34,568 bases of DNA, taken from positions 1 through 34,568 of IMG/VR virus record IMGVR_UViG_3300027899_000038. The stretch is one strand, 5' to 3'. Positions within the stretch are counted from its first letter, which is position 1, and each line of letters starts with the position of its first letter. Below the pieces are notes generated by a model. The model ran no database searches. It worked only from the letters and a program-made list of their open reading frames with translations, and was not told the DNA's origin. The position numbers and the translations under genes were made by a program. Of the stretch, positions 20,611 to 29,295 are shown piece after piece. This stretch comes from a virus.

Positions 20611-21588
20611 ATGTCTTATTCAATTGGAACCAAAACCTTTATGGCCGGCGAAGCCCTGGCCGCGTATCGCCTGGTCAAAGTCGAATCCGGCACCGCCATG
20701 GATCCACCCGAAGTCATTTATGCAGACGCCGGAGAAGACGCCATCGGATCAACCGAATACGCTGTTGCAGACGGCCTGCCCGTCACCATCAAACTGCTGA
20801 ACAACCCGGGCACGTTTGAACTCGAAGCTGTTGTCAGCTCTGCCATTGCACGCGGGACCCTTTTATATGCGGCAGCAGACGGCAAAGTCAGCGACGCCTC
20901 CAGCGGCTCTGTTCTTGGCGTAGCCCTTGAGGCCGCCGTCACCGGAAAAATTATTGAAGTCGCCGCAGACTACCGCAAGGCCACCACGGCCGCCGGAACG
21001 TCTCTGGCAGACACCGGCACATTCACCGAAGCCGCAACCGTTGAAGCCGCCCTGGCCGAAATCTACCAGGACAGCAAATCCGTTCAATGTTTCGTCCCCA
21101 TTCCCCTTGCGTCACTGCGGGAAGCCAGCACCTTTAACGTCGGCAACGCATCGGCAAACGGCGGCCTTCTGGCAAGCGACACCACCCCAATCCTTTCAGC
21201 CATCAACGGCGCAACCGATGGATGCCAGATTCTATCCTGGGCAGCCTCAAATGGAGACCAGGTCGTTTTCCAGACCCCACTTCCCCCAGACCTTGACGAC
21301 ACCGCCGATCTGGTCGTTCATTTCCGCACCAAATCAGCCGGCACCACCGACGCTGTCGGTTTCACCGTCGATTCCTTTTTTAACGAAGGCGATACCAAAG
21401 TCGTAGACACCAGCGCAACAAACCAGACAGCCACGTGGGCGGAGAAAATCGCCACCATAGCAGCCGCAGACGTTCCGGCCGGCGCGCAAACACTTACCAT
21501 AGGCCTTACCCCCGCCGCGCACACCACCGACATCATGTATTGCTCGGCGATCTGGCTCGAATACAAGCGAACGATTTTAACATCGTAA
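20611..21588 (+). CDS. Capsid decoration/cement protein (DUF2190-like N-terminus)
   Basis: A 325-residue protein with AAGGAGG before its start. The N-terminal 125 residues (FMAGEALAAYRLVKVESGTA, VVSSAIARGTLLYAAADGKV, then GVALEAA) match the DUF2190 capsid-cement fold. A linker leads to a strand-rich second domain of about 170 residues resembling a jelly-roll or adhesin-like surface domain. The two-domain fusion suggests an outward-facing head ornament. Position between protease/scaffold and major capsid is typical. Confidence 0.75.
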   Translation: MSYSIGTKTFMAGEALAAYRLVKVESGTAMDPPEVIYADAGEDAIGSTEYAVADGLPVTIKLLNNPGTFELEAVVSSAIARGTLLYAAADGKVSDASSGSVLGVALEAAVTGKIIEVAADYRKATTAAGTSLADTGTFTEAATVEAALAEIYQDSKSVQCFVPIPLASLREASTFNVGNASANGGLLASDTTPILSAINGATDGCQILSWAASNGDQVVFQTPLPPDLDDTADLVVHFRTKSAGTTDAVGFTVDSFFNEGDTKVVDTSATNQTATWAEKIATIAAADVPAGAQTLTIGLTPAAHTTDIMYCSAIWLEYKRTILTS

Positions 21589-21594
21589 CAAATA

Positions 21595-21674
21595 GTTGAA
21601 ATGGTTGAAAAGGTTGAAAGGGTTGAAAAGTTCTCAACCCATCAACCCCGTCAACCCCATCAACCCAATCAACC
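21595..21674. repeat. Nine-base repeats forming an extended inverted repeat
   Basis: Four GTTGAAANG units are followed by five CAACCC(N)AT-type units. GGTTGA in the first half is complementary to TCAACC in the second, so the RNA could pair in several registers as a long hairpin. It ends just before the AAGGAGG of the major capsid gene, where it could stabilise or regulate the capsid message. Confidence 0.85.
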
Positions 21675-21690
21675 ATAATAAGGAGGCATT

Positions 21691-22662
21691 ATGCCAAGAC
21701 CAACTTCAGCAACCACCATCGAGCGCCCCGACTTGGGCGCACTGGCCTATGAATACGCCATGGCCGCTCCTAATCGGGGATTTATCGGGATGGAAATCCT
21801 GCCCGTTTTCGAGACCCCCGAGCAGGCAGCCGATTATCCCGTTATCCCTGTCGAGTCACTCTTGAAAAGCCCGTCCTCTATCCGCCGCGAGGCCCGAGGC
21901 AACTACACCCGGGACGACTTCGAGTTCGAAACTGCCACCTATTCATGCCTGGAATATGGTTATGAAGCCCCGGTAGACGACAGCGAATCCGCCCTTTACA
22001 GCCGCTTTTTCGATGCAGAGTCCATTGCCGCAGAACGGGCGACCGATATCCTCATGCGTGCTCACGAAATGCGCGTGGCCGCCAAAGTGTTTAACACCGG
22101 CAACGTCACCAACACCGGATCCGTCTCCACTGAATGGAGTACTGCCGCAACCTGCACCCCATACGACGACGTCCAGGATGCCATCACCACCCTGCGTTAC
22201 GCCACCGGTGTTCAACCAAACGCCATGGCCATGAGCCTCAAAGTCTTTGAAAACGTCATGCGATCCGCAAAAATCCAGACCCTGACCCAATACGCCAACC
22301 AGGTTCAGATTCTCGGAATGCAGGCCAAAATCGATCTTCTCAAAGCCTATTTCGGCATGGACACCATCCTTATTTCCGGCGCCATGCGCGACTCCGCCGG
22401 CAAAGGCCTGGCCTTCTCCCTCACCGACATCTGGGACGACGAATATGTCCTGTTGTTCCGCAAAGCATCCGCCCCCGGAAACCTAAGAGAACCATCACTC
22501 GGCCGCACCTTCCTGTGGACTGGCGACAGCCCCCAAATCTTAACCACCGAACAGTACCGTGAAGAAGCCATCCGCTCAAACGTTTACCGCGTCCGCCACT
22601 ATGTCGGAGAAGTCCTAACATTTTCCGGAGCAGGTTACCTGCTGTCGAACATCACGGCATAA
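21691..22662 (+). CDS. Major capsid protein, lambda gpE family
   Basis: A 323-residue capsid subunit (lambda gpE has 341). Motifs of the family include RGFIGMEILPVFETPEQAAD near the N-terminus, YEAPVDDSESALYSRFFDAE in the spine region, a strand GVQPNAMAMSLKVFENVM, and the C-terminal NVYRVRHYVGEVLTFSGAGY. The ribosome binding site AAGGAGGCATT is nearly the same as that of the decoration gene. It would assemble the head on the Nu3-like scaffold. Confidence 0.93.
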   Translation: MPRPTSATTIERPDLGALAYEYAMAAPNRGFIGMEILPVFETPEQAADYPVIPVESLLKSPSSIRREARGNYTRDDFEFETATYSCLEYGYEAPVDDSESALYSRFFDAESIAAERATDILMRAHEMRVAAKVFNTGNVTNTGSVSTEWSTAATCTPYDDVQDAITTLRYATGVQPNAMAMSLKVFENVMRSAKIQTLTQYANQVQILGMQAKIDLLKAYFGMDTILISGAMRDSAGKGLAFSLTDIWDDEYVLLFRKASAPGNLREPSLGRTFLWTGDSPQILTTEQYREEAIRSNVYRVRHYVGEVLTFSGAGYLLSNITA

Positions 22663-22722
22663 CCGTCGCCAACGATCACACCGTATTTGGAACATGGTTG
22701 CACCAATGGGTACATGGCCACC
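22663..22722. repeat. Orphan half of a REPIN spacer
   Basis: TATTTGGAACATGGTTGCAC through GGGTACATGGCCACC (about 22685-22722) repeats, with a few changes, the spacer inside copy f (about 22765-22803). It has no palindromic arm on its left. It looks like the remains of an earlier or partly deleted element next to the intact one. Confidence 0.75.
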
Positions 22723-22828
22723 GTAGGGGCGACCGGCCGGTCGCCCTCGTGCAGATTGCACAATATTTGGAACATGGTAGCGCCAATGGGTACATGGCCA
22801 TCGAGGGCGACCGGCCGGTCGCCCCTAC
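22723..22828. repeat. REPIN-like paired palindrome, subfamily B (copy f)
   Basis: 106 bases with perfect arms and a longer spacer beginning TCGTGCAGATTGCACAATAT. It shares the TCGTGCAGAYTGCAC start with copies g and h. It lies between the major capsid and the first head-tail joining gene. Confidence 0.93.
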
Positions 22829-22852
22829 AATAAATTTAATGGTTAAAAACAC

Positions 22853-23170
22853 ATGACCCTAAACGAAGACTTCAGCGCCGCCCTCGCCCCGATCTTTGAC
22901 CCCGTCACCGGTCTAGGCGAAGAAATCATCCTAAACGGCGAATACATCAACGCCCTCGTCCGCTACGAAATCGACGTCGATTCCGGCGGTCTCCGTTTCG
23001 ATGTTTTAGACCTCGATATTCTAAGGTCAGACTACAACGACATCCCAACAAAACGCACCACCGCCATCGTAGACGACGCCACCTGGTTTTTCTGGCGTCA
23101 GGTTTCAGCAGACACCATATCGCGCCGTCTGCGATTTATCCGCAACCAGATGTTTACATCAGGAAAATAG
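22853..23170 (+). CDS. Head-tail joining protein (head completion)
   Basis: A 105-residue protein with a pattern of short strands (IILNGEYINALVRYEIDVDS, then GLRFDVLDLDI) and a basic C-terminus (RRLRFIRNQM). Size and position after the capsid gene fit lambda gpFII-like head completion proteins. No diagnostic motif. The ribosome binding site is weak because the REPIN ends only 24 bases before it. Confidence 0.6.
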   Translation: MTLNEDFSAALAPIFDPVTGLGEEIILNGEYINALVRYEIDVDSGGLRFDVLDLDILRSDYNDIPTKRTTAIVDDATWFFWRQVSADTISRRLRFIRNQMFTSGK

Positions 23171-23172
23171 AA

Positions 23173-23856
23173 ATGCTTGAAATCACCATAGACCGTCGCG
23201 GGGAAATATCTATCGAGAACATGGAGTACATGCTCGATAACTTCCCCGGCTATGCCACCCGGGCCATTGCCTCCGCGATGAAATCCGAAGGCTTTCGGCT
23301 GTCTCAGCTCATCAAGCTTGTCATTGCAGGCCGTGGTGTCGATGGTTCATGGCCAGATCTTTCCCCGCACACCGGAATCCTTTCCAGGCGCTACGGAAAA
23401 GACGGCCGCGCCCGATCGGTCAAGAATTATCGCATGGTCTGGAAAGGCGAAAAAGGCCACAAAGTCCGTGTTCGCGAATACAAACCCGTGATGCTCTCAA
23501 CCCGCAAAAACCCACAAGACAGAATCAAAAACGCCATCGGATATCTTTACGATGAAAACACCCAAACCGTAGACGTCAGTTTCCAGAACGGACTTTTTAA
23601 ATCCAAGCGCGACCGCCTTCGATTCCTACTTCACCTTCAGGCCGAAGGCTACACCAAAGTCATCACCCCGCGCATGCGCAAAATGCTTTTCGCCATGGGT
23701 TTCCCCATCCGAAAAGGCACCACGATGCTTAAAGTCCCCAAACGAGAAAGCATCCAACCCGTATTCGATCAACAGAAAAACACCATCGTTAAAAATCTTG
23801 ATGAAAAATTCGCCGCAGCCATGAACCGGTACATCTTTGGAGGGTCAAAAGCATGA
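23173..23856 (+). CDS. Virion morphogenesis / minor tail protein (gpZ-like)
   Basis: A 227-residue basic protein. The order after the joining protein and before a tail terminator, a helical start (YATRAIASAMKSEGFRLSQL) and a late helix (IVKNLDEKFAAAMNRYIFG) fit lambda gpZ/phage virion morphogenesis proteins that mature the tail end joining the head. Stop overlaps the next ATG (ATGA). Family assignment by context and gross features. Confidence 0.6.
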   Translation: MLEITIDRRGEISIENMEYMLDNFPGYATRAIASAMKSEGFRLSQLIKLVIAGRGVDGSWPDLSPHTGILSRRYGKDGRARSVKNYRMVWKGEKGHKVRVREYKPVMLSTRKNPQDRIKNAIGYLYDENTQTVDVSFQNGLFKSKRDRLRFLLHLQAEGYTKVITPRMRKMLFAMGFPIRKGTTMLKVPKRESIQPVFDQQKNTIVKNLDEKFAAAMNRYIFGGSKA

Positions 23857-24323
23857 TCGACACCACCGCCATGCTCGAACTCGTCCGGGACACGCTGGCC
23901 GCAGACGCCCGAATCGAAACATTCTGCCGCACAAACTACAGCCGAAGCATCGCCCTCTATCTGGGATTTAACGACGACAAAGACGCCCTGTCATCCACGG
24001 CATACCCGCTGGCCGAAATATACAGCGCGTCACGCCTGAGAGGGGCAGACAAACACCGAAACATCTGGGACGTCGAAATCAGCGCCCAGGTTGTAAACGA
24101 TACCGAACAATCCATTTCAAACGGCATCACCTATACCGGGTTCCTGCACGCCGAAGAACTCCGAGACTTAATCGAAAACGCCCTTTACCGGGCAAAAATA
24201 GCCAGCATCGACAGCGCCGGCGCATCCGGAACGTTCTCCAACTACCCGCTGTTTGAAGCCGTCACCAAAATAAGAATCACACTTATTGCCGATGCCAGAA
24301 GCGGCATCAGTAAACGACTATAA
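23853..24323 (+). CDS. Tail terminator-like protein (gpU-like)
   Basis: A 156-residue protein with alternating strands and helices (YPLAEIYSASRLRGADKHRN, VEISAQVVND, FEAVTKIRITLIAD), as in the gpU-type tail terminators that cap the tube. It comes directly before the tail tube gene. Identity rests on position and predicted fold. Confidence 0.6.
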   Translation: MIDTTAMLELVRDTLAADARIETFCRTNYSRSIALYLGFNDDKDALSSTAYPLAEIYSASRLRGADKHRNIWDVEISAQVVNDTEQSISNGITYTGFLHAEELRDLIENALYRAKIASIDSAGASGTFSNYPLFEAVTKIRITLIADARSGISKRL

Positions 24324-24338
24324 AGAAGGAGAATTTAC

Positions 24339-25313
24339 ATGGCACTTGCATCCTCAAACGGAAATTACCTATACGGTAAAGGGCGAGTTTATTTTAAGAC
24401 CAGTGGCGGAACCGCCTACATCGACCTTGGCAATGTGCCTAAATTCGAGCTGGCCATCGAACTCACCAAAGCAGAACATTACAGCAGCAGAAGCGGCATC
24501 AAAGAAAAAGACCTGGAGCTTATCACCCAGAAAAAAGCCACCACCACGTTTTCCTTGGAAGAATTTTCCGCAGAAAACATCAATCTGGCATTTTTGGGAG
24601 ACACACTCCAAACATCGTCTCAAGCAGCCGGATATGTCGCAAACACATCCACCGCCCTTGTCGATGATCAATATGTCGATCTTGGAAAGCACAACGTATA
24701 TGTCACCAAAATCACCCACGGTACAGTTACCGGCACAGCCTTTGCCGCCGGGGAAACCATTACCGGAGGCACCAGCTCAGCAGCCGGAAAAGTCGGATGG
24801 AAAACCAGCACATACGTAGAACTCTACGATGTAATCGCCGCCGATAATTTTGTCGTAGGTGAAACCATCACCGGCGGAACCGGCAACGGCACCGCCACCA
24901 TCACCGCCGTTGAAACCGTCGAGGATATCATCGTCGGCAACGCCTCCCCCATCGTCACCCGGTATGTCGCCGGAACCGATTACAATGTAGACTCCCAGGC
25001 AGGCTTTATCCGAATGCTCGCATCCGGTGCTATCACCAGCCCTGCATTCTTGACCTACGACTACGAGGCCAATACCCTCCGGGCCGTCCGAGCCATGGCA
25101 AACTCCACATCACGCGGAGAACTCATGTTTATCGGAGATCCCGACCAGGGCCCCAAAATGCGCGTGCAATGCTGGGATGTATCCCTTACCATATCCGGTT
25201 CCGTCGGCCTCATCTCTGATGACGTCGCATCAATCCCCATGACCGGAGAAATCCTCTCCAGCGCAACCCTTCACAGCACCGAGCCATTTTTCCGTGCAAC
25301 AGTAATTTCATAA
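24339..25313 (+). CDS. Major tail tube protein
   Basis: A 324-residue tail tube subunit with AGAAGGAG before its start. The N-terminal region (GRVYFKTSGG, YIDLGNVPKFELAIELTKAE, then RSGIKEKDL) and C-terminal strand-rich part (VQCWDVSLTISGSVGLISDD) match phage tail tube proteins. In the middle two similar segments (AAGETITGGTSSAAGKVG and VGETITGGTGNGTATIT) form a duplicated surface insertion, likely exposed on the tail. It precedes the chaperones and tape measure. Confidence 0.85.
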   Translation: MALASSNGNYLYGKGRVYFKTSGGTAYIDLGNVPKFELAIELTKAEHYSSRSGIKEKDLELITQKKATTTFSLEEFSAENINLAFLGDTLQTSSQAAGYVANTSTALVDDQYVDLGKHNVYVTKITHGTVTGTAFAAGETITGGTSSAAGKVGWKTSTYVELYDVIAADNFVVGETITGGTGNGTATITAVETVEDIIVGNASPIVTRYVAGTDYNVDSQAGFIRMLASGAITSPAFLTYDYEANTLRAVRAMANSTSRGELMFIGDPDQGPKMRVQCWDVSLTISGSVGLISDDVASIPMTGEILSSATLHSTEPFFRATVIS

Positions 25314-25317
25314 CCAT

Positions 25318-25425
25318 GTAGGGGCGACCGGCCGGTCGCCCTCGTGCAGACTGCACATTATTTCAAATACAATTTAACACCATTGGTCGCCTGACCATCG
25401 AGGGCGACCCGCCGGTCGCCCCTAC
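25318..25425. repeat. REPIN-like paired palindrome, subfamily B (copy g)
   Basis: 108 bases; the right arm has a CCGCC centre variant. The spacer (TCGTGCAGACTGCACATTAT...) is the reverse complement of the spacer of copy h, so g and h are in opposite orientation around the chaperone gene. Confidence 0.93.
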
Positions 25426-25441
25426 ATTAAAATGGGAAATC

Positions 25442-25792
25442 ATGCGAAAAATAAAACAGATCAAAATAGACGACCGCGAGATCACAATAAAAGAACTCCG
25501 CGTCAAAGACATAAAGGCGGTGTTCAATGGCGAATCTGCCACCCTTCTTGATCATCTTCCGCTTGTCACAAATCTATCTGCAGCAGATATCGATGATCTT
25601 GCGCCAAGCGAGCTTGCTATAATCTGGGAGTCCGTCCAGGAGGTCAACGCCTCTTTTTTGGCCCTGATGGAAAAAAGCGGCCTGATGAAAAGCATCGAAG
25701 CGACAGCCATGCAGCTTTTAACACAGCCATCTGTCGCCTCATCGAATCCGGACACAAGTCAGTCTGGCAATACGGCTACTCTTTTTTCCTGA
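25442..25792 (+). CDS. Tail assembly chaperone, gpG-like
   Basis: A 116-residue protein between tail tube and tape measure, the usual place of lambda gpG. It begins with a basic strand-helix region (REITIKELRVKDIKAVF) and is mostly helical. The downstream sequence in the -1 frame is open and protein-like, so this gene is likely the short product of a programmed frameshift pair. REPIN copies flank it on both sides. Confidence 0.75.
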   Translation: MRKIKQIKIDDREITIKELRVKDIKAVFNGESATLLDHLPLVTNLSAADIDDLAPSELAIIWESVQEVNASFLALMEKSGLMKSIEATAMQLLTQPSVASSNPDTSQSGNTATLFS

Positions 25793-25905
25793 CCGCCATT
25801 TCAGAAAACGCCAAAAACCGCAAAGACCACATCAAAGAAATGGCCCTTGCCATGCGGTACGCCCAGGCAGAAGTCAAAGACTGGCAAGAATTCATTAAAA
25901 ATTAA
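25442..25905 (+). CDS. Tail assembly chaperone, -1 frameshift product (gpGT-like)
   Basis: A switch to the -1 frame near CTT-TTA-AC (25715-25722) would extend the gpG-like protein with about 60 residues (NTAICRLIESGHKSVWQYGY, then FFLTAISENAKNRK) to a TAA at 25903-25905. That extension has good protein-like composition and no start codon of its own near its beginning. G/GT fusions are established for lambda and most siphoviruses. The exact slip site is uncertain because CTTTTAAC is not a canonical X XXY YYZ heptamer. Confidence 0.6.
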
Positions 25906-25907
25906 AT

Positions 25908-26016
25908 GTAGGGGCGACCGGCCGGTCGCCCTCGATGGCCAGGCAACCAATGGTGTTGAAATTGTATTCGAAATAATGTGCAGTCTGCACGAGGGCGACC
26001 GGCCGGTCTCCCCTAC
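25908..26016. repeat. REPIN-like paired palindrome, subfamily B inverted (copy h)
   Basis: 109 bases; the right arm has a GTCTCCCC base change. The spacer is the reverse complement of copy g with scattered differences. It starts two bases after the stop codon of the frameshift product and ends 40 bases before the tape measure start. Confidence 0.93.
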
Positions 26017-26055
26017 AATAATCACCCGATTGTCTCCAAAGAGGATTTTGCCTAC

Positions 26056-28809
26056 ATGGATTCAAACATAAACATCATCCTCAACGCCTACGACAAAGGC
26101 CTCAAAGCCGGCATCTCCCAGGCCAAAAAAGAATTCAAAGACTTCTCCTCATCCGTCAACAGCGCCGTCACCGAATCCAACAAAGCCCTGTCCTCTTTGG
26201 GCAGCACCATATCAACCGTAATATCCGCAATCGCCCTTTATAAAATCGGTGATTTTTTAAAAGACACCGCTCTTGCATCATCGCGCTTTGCCGAAATGGG
26301 CATTGTCATGAACGTTGTCGGCAAAAACGCCGGCTACTCCGCCCAGCAACTGGCCTACGTCGATGAACAAATGCGTGCAACCGGCATATCCATGACCGAA
26401 AGCCGCACAGCGATTACAAAACTATCCCAGGCGCACATCGATCTATCCCTTGCCACCAAACTGGCACGGGCCGCCCAGGACGCAGCAGTCATTGGCAACA
26501 TGAATTCCAGCGAAGCCCTGGACGCCATGATCCACGGCATCCAGTCCGCACAAGTCGAAGTATTAAGGAATATCGGAATCAATGTCAGTTGGGAGCAGTC
26601 ATACGCAAAAGTAGCCAAGGAAACGGGTCGCGCGGCAACATCATTTACCGAACAGGAAAAAATGATGATCCGCGTCAATGCAGCACTCGAAGCCTCCACC
26701 CGGATCACCGGAGCATACGAGGCCTCCATGACCAACGCCGGAAAGCAGCTCCGCACCCTGACCGGCAGAGAACTTCCTGACTTCAAGGTCGCCATGGGCA
26801 AAGCCTTCGACCCGGTTATGTCTGATTTTATAAAGGATATGCGAGAAGCTCTTGAAAAATTACGAGCGGAAGTTACAAAACCAGATATTCAAAAAGCACT
26901 ACAGAACCTCAGTAAAGCCGTAACTGATACAGCAAAGGCACTGGCAACAGATTTCCCGATTGCTGTTTTAACCTTTCTAAAAGCCATAAACCCTTTATTG
27001 GAATGGTATAACAGCCTACCGGAAGACATTAAAGCAGGAATTGGCGCGGGACTTGTTGGGAGGATTCTATTCGGAAGAATTGGCGTTCTACTCGGTTATT
27101 TTGATTTAACTTTTAGGAAAATAAAACAGTTCAAACAAGATCACCCAGAAATCTTTGGAGAAGACACTTACAGTGGAGATAAGCCATGGATAGCCGGCCC
27201 CTTCAAAATCCCCACCGAAGAGCCAGCCAACCTTAAGTCATCTCTCCCCCCCGAAAAAGTAATCCCAGACTTAAAGTCTGCCAGCTCCGTCATATCCTCA
27301 GAACTCGATAAAATGAAGTCCGCCAATCAGACAGTACTCCTTCTTCTGGAAGACGCCTATAAAAAGGGCAGCATATCCCTCGAAAAATACTTTGCCGACC
27401 GCCTTGCCATCATCAATCAGGAATACGACAAAGAGGCCACCGTCCTTCAAGAAATCGCCGCAAACGATAAGACCCCAGACGCCAAAGCCAAAACAAACGC
27501 CAAACTATTCGAACTGGAGCAATCCCACACCCGCGATATCGTAAAGCTGAATCAGCAGAAGGCAAAAGACATTGCCGACTACGAAGACGCCTTATCCAAA
27601 AGCGCCATAGACCGGAACAAAGCCGTAACCGAAACAGAACTCGAATCACTCAAAAACCAGTACGACCAGCAGATCATCACCATCGATCAATATGTCGCCT
27701 CGCGCACCGCCATATTAAACAAGACCTTTGAACTCGACAAACAGGCCATATCAAACCAACTGGCAGTAGAAGACGAAATAAAAAAACGCATGACCCTTGA
27801 GGATCAACTGTATATCCTGGAGCAGAAGCACAAAAAAGATATCCTCGATATAAATAACGAACTGCTGGAGTCAGAAAAGAAAACCGCCCTCGAACGCTCC
27901 CAGGCAATCGCCTCGATGTATCAAGCCATGGGCGAATCCAGTCAGGCCTCCTACGACGCCCAGATCGAGATTCTAAACGAACAGGCGAACCGGTACAAAC
28001 AACTTAAAATCGATCAACTGGTAATTGATAAATGGTATCAGGATCAAGTTTACAGCATCCAGAAACAGCAGGCATTAACATCAAACGATATATACGAAGG
28101 CTGGAAACAAGGCTACAAAGACCTGATAAGAGATCAAGCCAAAGCCGGGCAGCAGGGCTATGACCTGTTCAACGGCATTATCGGAGACATGAAAACATCC
28201 TTTTCATCTCTCATCGAAGACGCTTTCGGCGGAAAACTTAAATCCGCAACAGATTATTTCCAGGCATTTGCACAGTCCATCACCAAAACATGGGCCAACA
28301 TGATATCGGAAATGATCGCCCGCTGGATCATGCTATCCGCCATGAAGGGATTCGCCTCCATGTTTGGTTTCTCCGCTGGCGGAGAAGTCCCAAACATGAC
28401 CGGCATGAACCTGGTCAACCCATCCGGTGTCGCCATCGGCTTTGCAGACGGCGGACGCATCCCAGGTATTTCTCCAACACCCACAGCAGACAACATCATG
28501 ATCCGGGCCACAGCCGGAGAATGGGTGCAGCCCGTATCATCCGTTAACTATTACGGCGCGCAAGTCATGGAAGCCCTACGTCAAAGACTCATCCCAAAAG
28601 ATTTCTTCAACGGATTCCATCTCCCGAACATTCCGGCCTATCGCCCAGCATTTGGATACGCAGACGGCGGCGCAGTATCCTCCAAGGGTTTTTCAGTATC
28701 GGTGCCGGTCAGCATCACCGGCACCGACAACGCCCGGTGGCTGTCAAAAACGCTGCCATCAGAAATAGAGAGAACCGTCATCCGGGTTATGAGGGAACAA
28801 CTTTCATAA
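26056..28809 (+). CDS. Tail tape measure protein
   Basis: The ATG at 26056 follows AAGAGGA and is preferred over an ATG at 25978 that lies in a REPIN. The 917-residue protein sets tail length, roughly 130-140 nm at about 1.5 angstrom per residue. It has an N-terminal tape-measure domain (SRFAEMGIVMNVVGKNAGYS), a hydrophobic stretch (ADFPIAVLTFLKAINPLLEW to GIGAGLVGRILFG, near residues 300-350), long charged coiled-coil repeats (about 420-700) and a C-terminal Gly-rich lambda-type end (FGFSAGGEVPNMTG; FADGGRIPGISP). Bases 26815-27190 are more AT-rich than their surroundings. Confidence 0.92.
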   Translation: MDSNINIILNAYDKGLKAGISQAKKEFKDFSSSVNSAVTESNKALSSLGSTISTVISAIALYKIGDFLKDTALASSRFAEMGIVMNVVGKNAGYSAQQLAYVDEQMRATGISMTESRTAITKLSQAHIDLSLATKLARAAQDAAVIGNMNSSEALDAMIHGIQSAQVEVLRNIGINVSWEQSYAKVAKETGRAATSFTEQEKMMIRVNAALEASTRITGAYEASMTNAGKQLRTLTGRELPDFKVAMGKAFDPVMSDFIKDMREALEKLRAEVTKPDIQKALQNLSKAVTDTAKALATDFPIAVLTFLKAINPLLEWYNSLPEDIKAGIGAGLVGRILFGRIGVLLGYFDLTFRKIKQFKQDHPEIFGEDTYSGDKPWIAGPFKIPTEEPANLKSSLPPEKVIPDLKSASSVISSELDKMKSANQTVLLLLEDAYKKGSISLEKYFADRLAIINQEYDKEATVLQEIAANDKTPDAKAKTNAKLFELEQSHTRDIVKLNQQKAKDIADYEDALSKSAIDRNKAVTETELESLKNQYDQQIITIDQYVASRTAILNKTFELDKQAISNQLAVEDEIKKRMTLEDQLYILEQKHKKDILDINNELLESEKKTALERSQAIASMYQAMGESSQASYDAQIEILNEQANRYKQLKIDQLVIDKWYQDQVYSIQKQQALTSNDIYEGWKQGYKDLIRDQAKAGQQGYDLFNGIIGDMKTSFSSLIEDAFGGKLKSATDYFQAFAQSITKTWANMISEMIARWIMLSAMKGFASMFGFSAGGEVPNMTGMNLVNPSGVAIGFADGGRIPGISPTPTADNIMIRATAGEWVQPVSSVNYYGAQVMEALRQRLIPKDFFNGFHLPNIPAYRPAFGYADGGAVSSKGFSVSVPVSITGTDNARWLSKTLPSEIERTVIRVMREQLS

Positions 28810-28940
28810 TTTAAAGCACACTTTACCATTAACCGTGCATATAAAACGCCGCACAGGCGATTACAGAGCGCCTGATTGCAAACACCCATGTTTACTACGT
28901 TCACAACGAAATAACCTATAATTCATATTTAAGGGTCATC
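28810..28940. other. Intergenic region after the tape measure gene
   Basis: No convincing gene. CAGGCG (28854-28859) and CGCCTG (28869-28874) form a six-base hairpin with a nine-base loop, without a T-run. The frame of the next gene is open for about 35 codons upstream of its ATG, but no better start with a ribosome binding site is visible. Confidence 0.5.
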
Positions 28941-29294
28941 ATGCAACAACTCGGCGGAATAACCTTCACATTCAACCCAGACCGGCAATCAATCCCGGCC
29001 CTCAAAAAATCCGTCGCCGCCGTGCAGACATATTCATCCAACGCGGTTTTCCAGTGGACAGCCGTATGGCCAGGATCAATCATCACCCTGGAATGGGAAT
29101 TTATGCCGGCCGCACAATACGACGACCTTGTCGATGTGTATCTCTCGATAGACCCCGTCGAGTTCAACCCGGACATCGGCGGCAGCACATATCAAGTCGT
29201 TATCACCGATATGTCGGGAGAATACTTTGAAGTCGTTGCAGACGATCTATCATATCGAAAAAACGTAAAGTTAACCCTTATGGTAACTGAATAA
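28941..29294 (+). CDS. Minor tail protein
   Basis: A 117-residue strand-rich protein (ITFTFNPDRQ, AVFQWTAVWPGSIITLEWEF, STYQVVITDM). AAGGG precedes the start. The position after the tape measure suits a small distal-tail component, in the place of lambda gpM. No motif is diagnostic. Confidence 0.65.
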   Translation: MQQLGGITFTFNPDRQSIPALKKSVAAVQTYSSNAVFQWTAVWPGSIITLEWEFMPAAQYDDLVDVYLSIDPVEFNPDIGGSTYQVVITDMSGEYFEVVADDLSYRKNVKLTLMVTE

Positions 29295-29295
29295 A

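Noticed and set aside
25978-26055. Upstream start for the tape measure protein
   Set aside because: It lies inside a REPIN and lacks a ribosome binding site; the ATG at 26056 is well placed.
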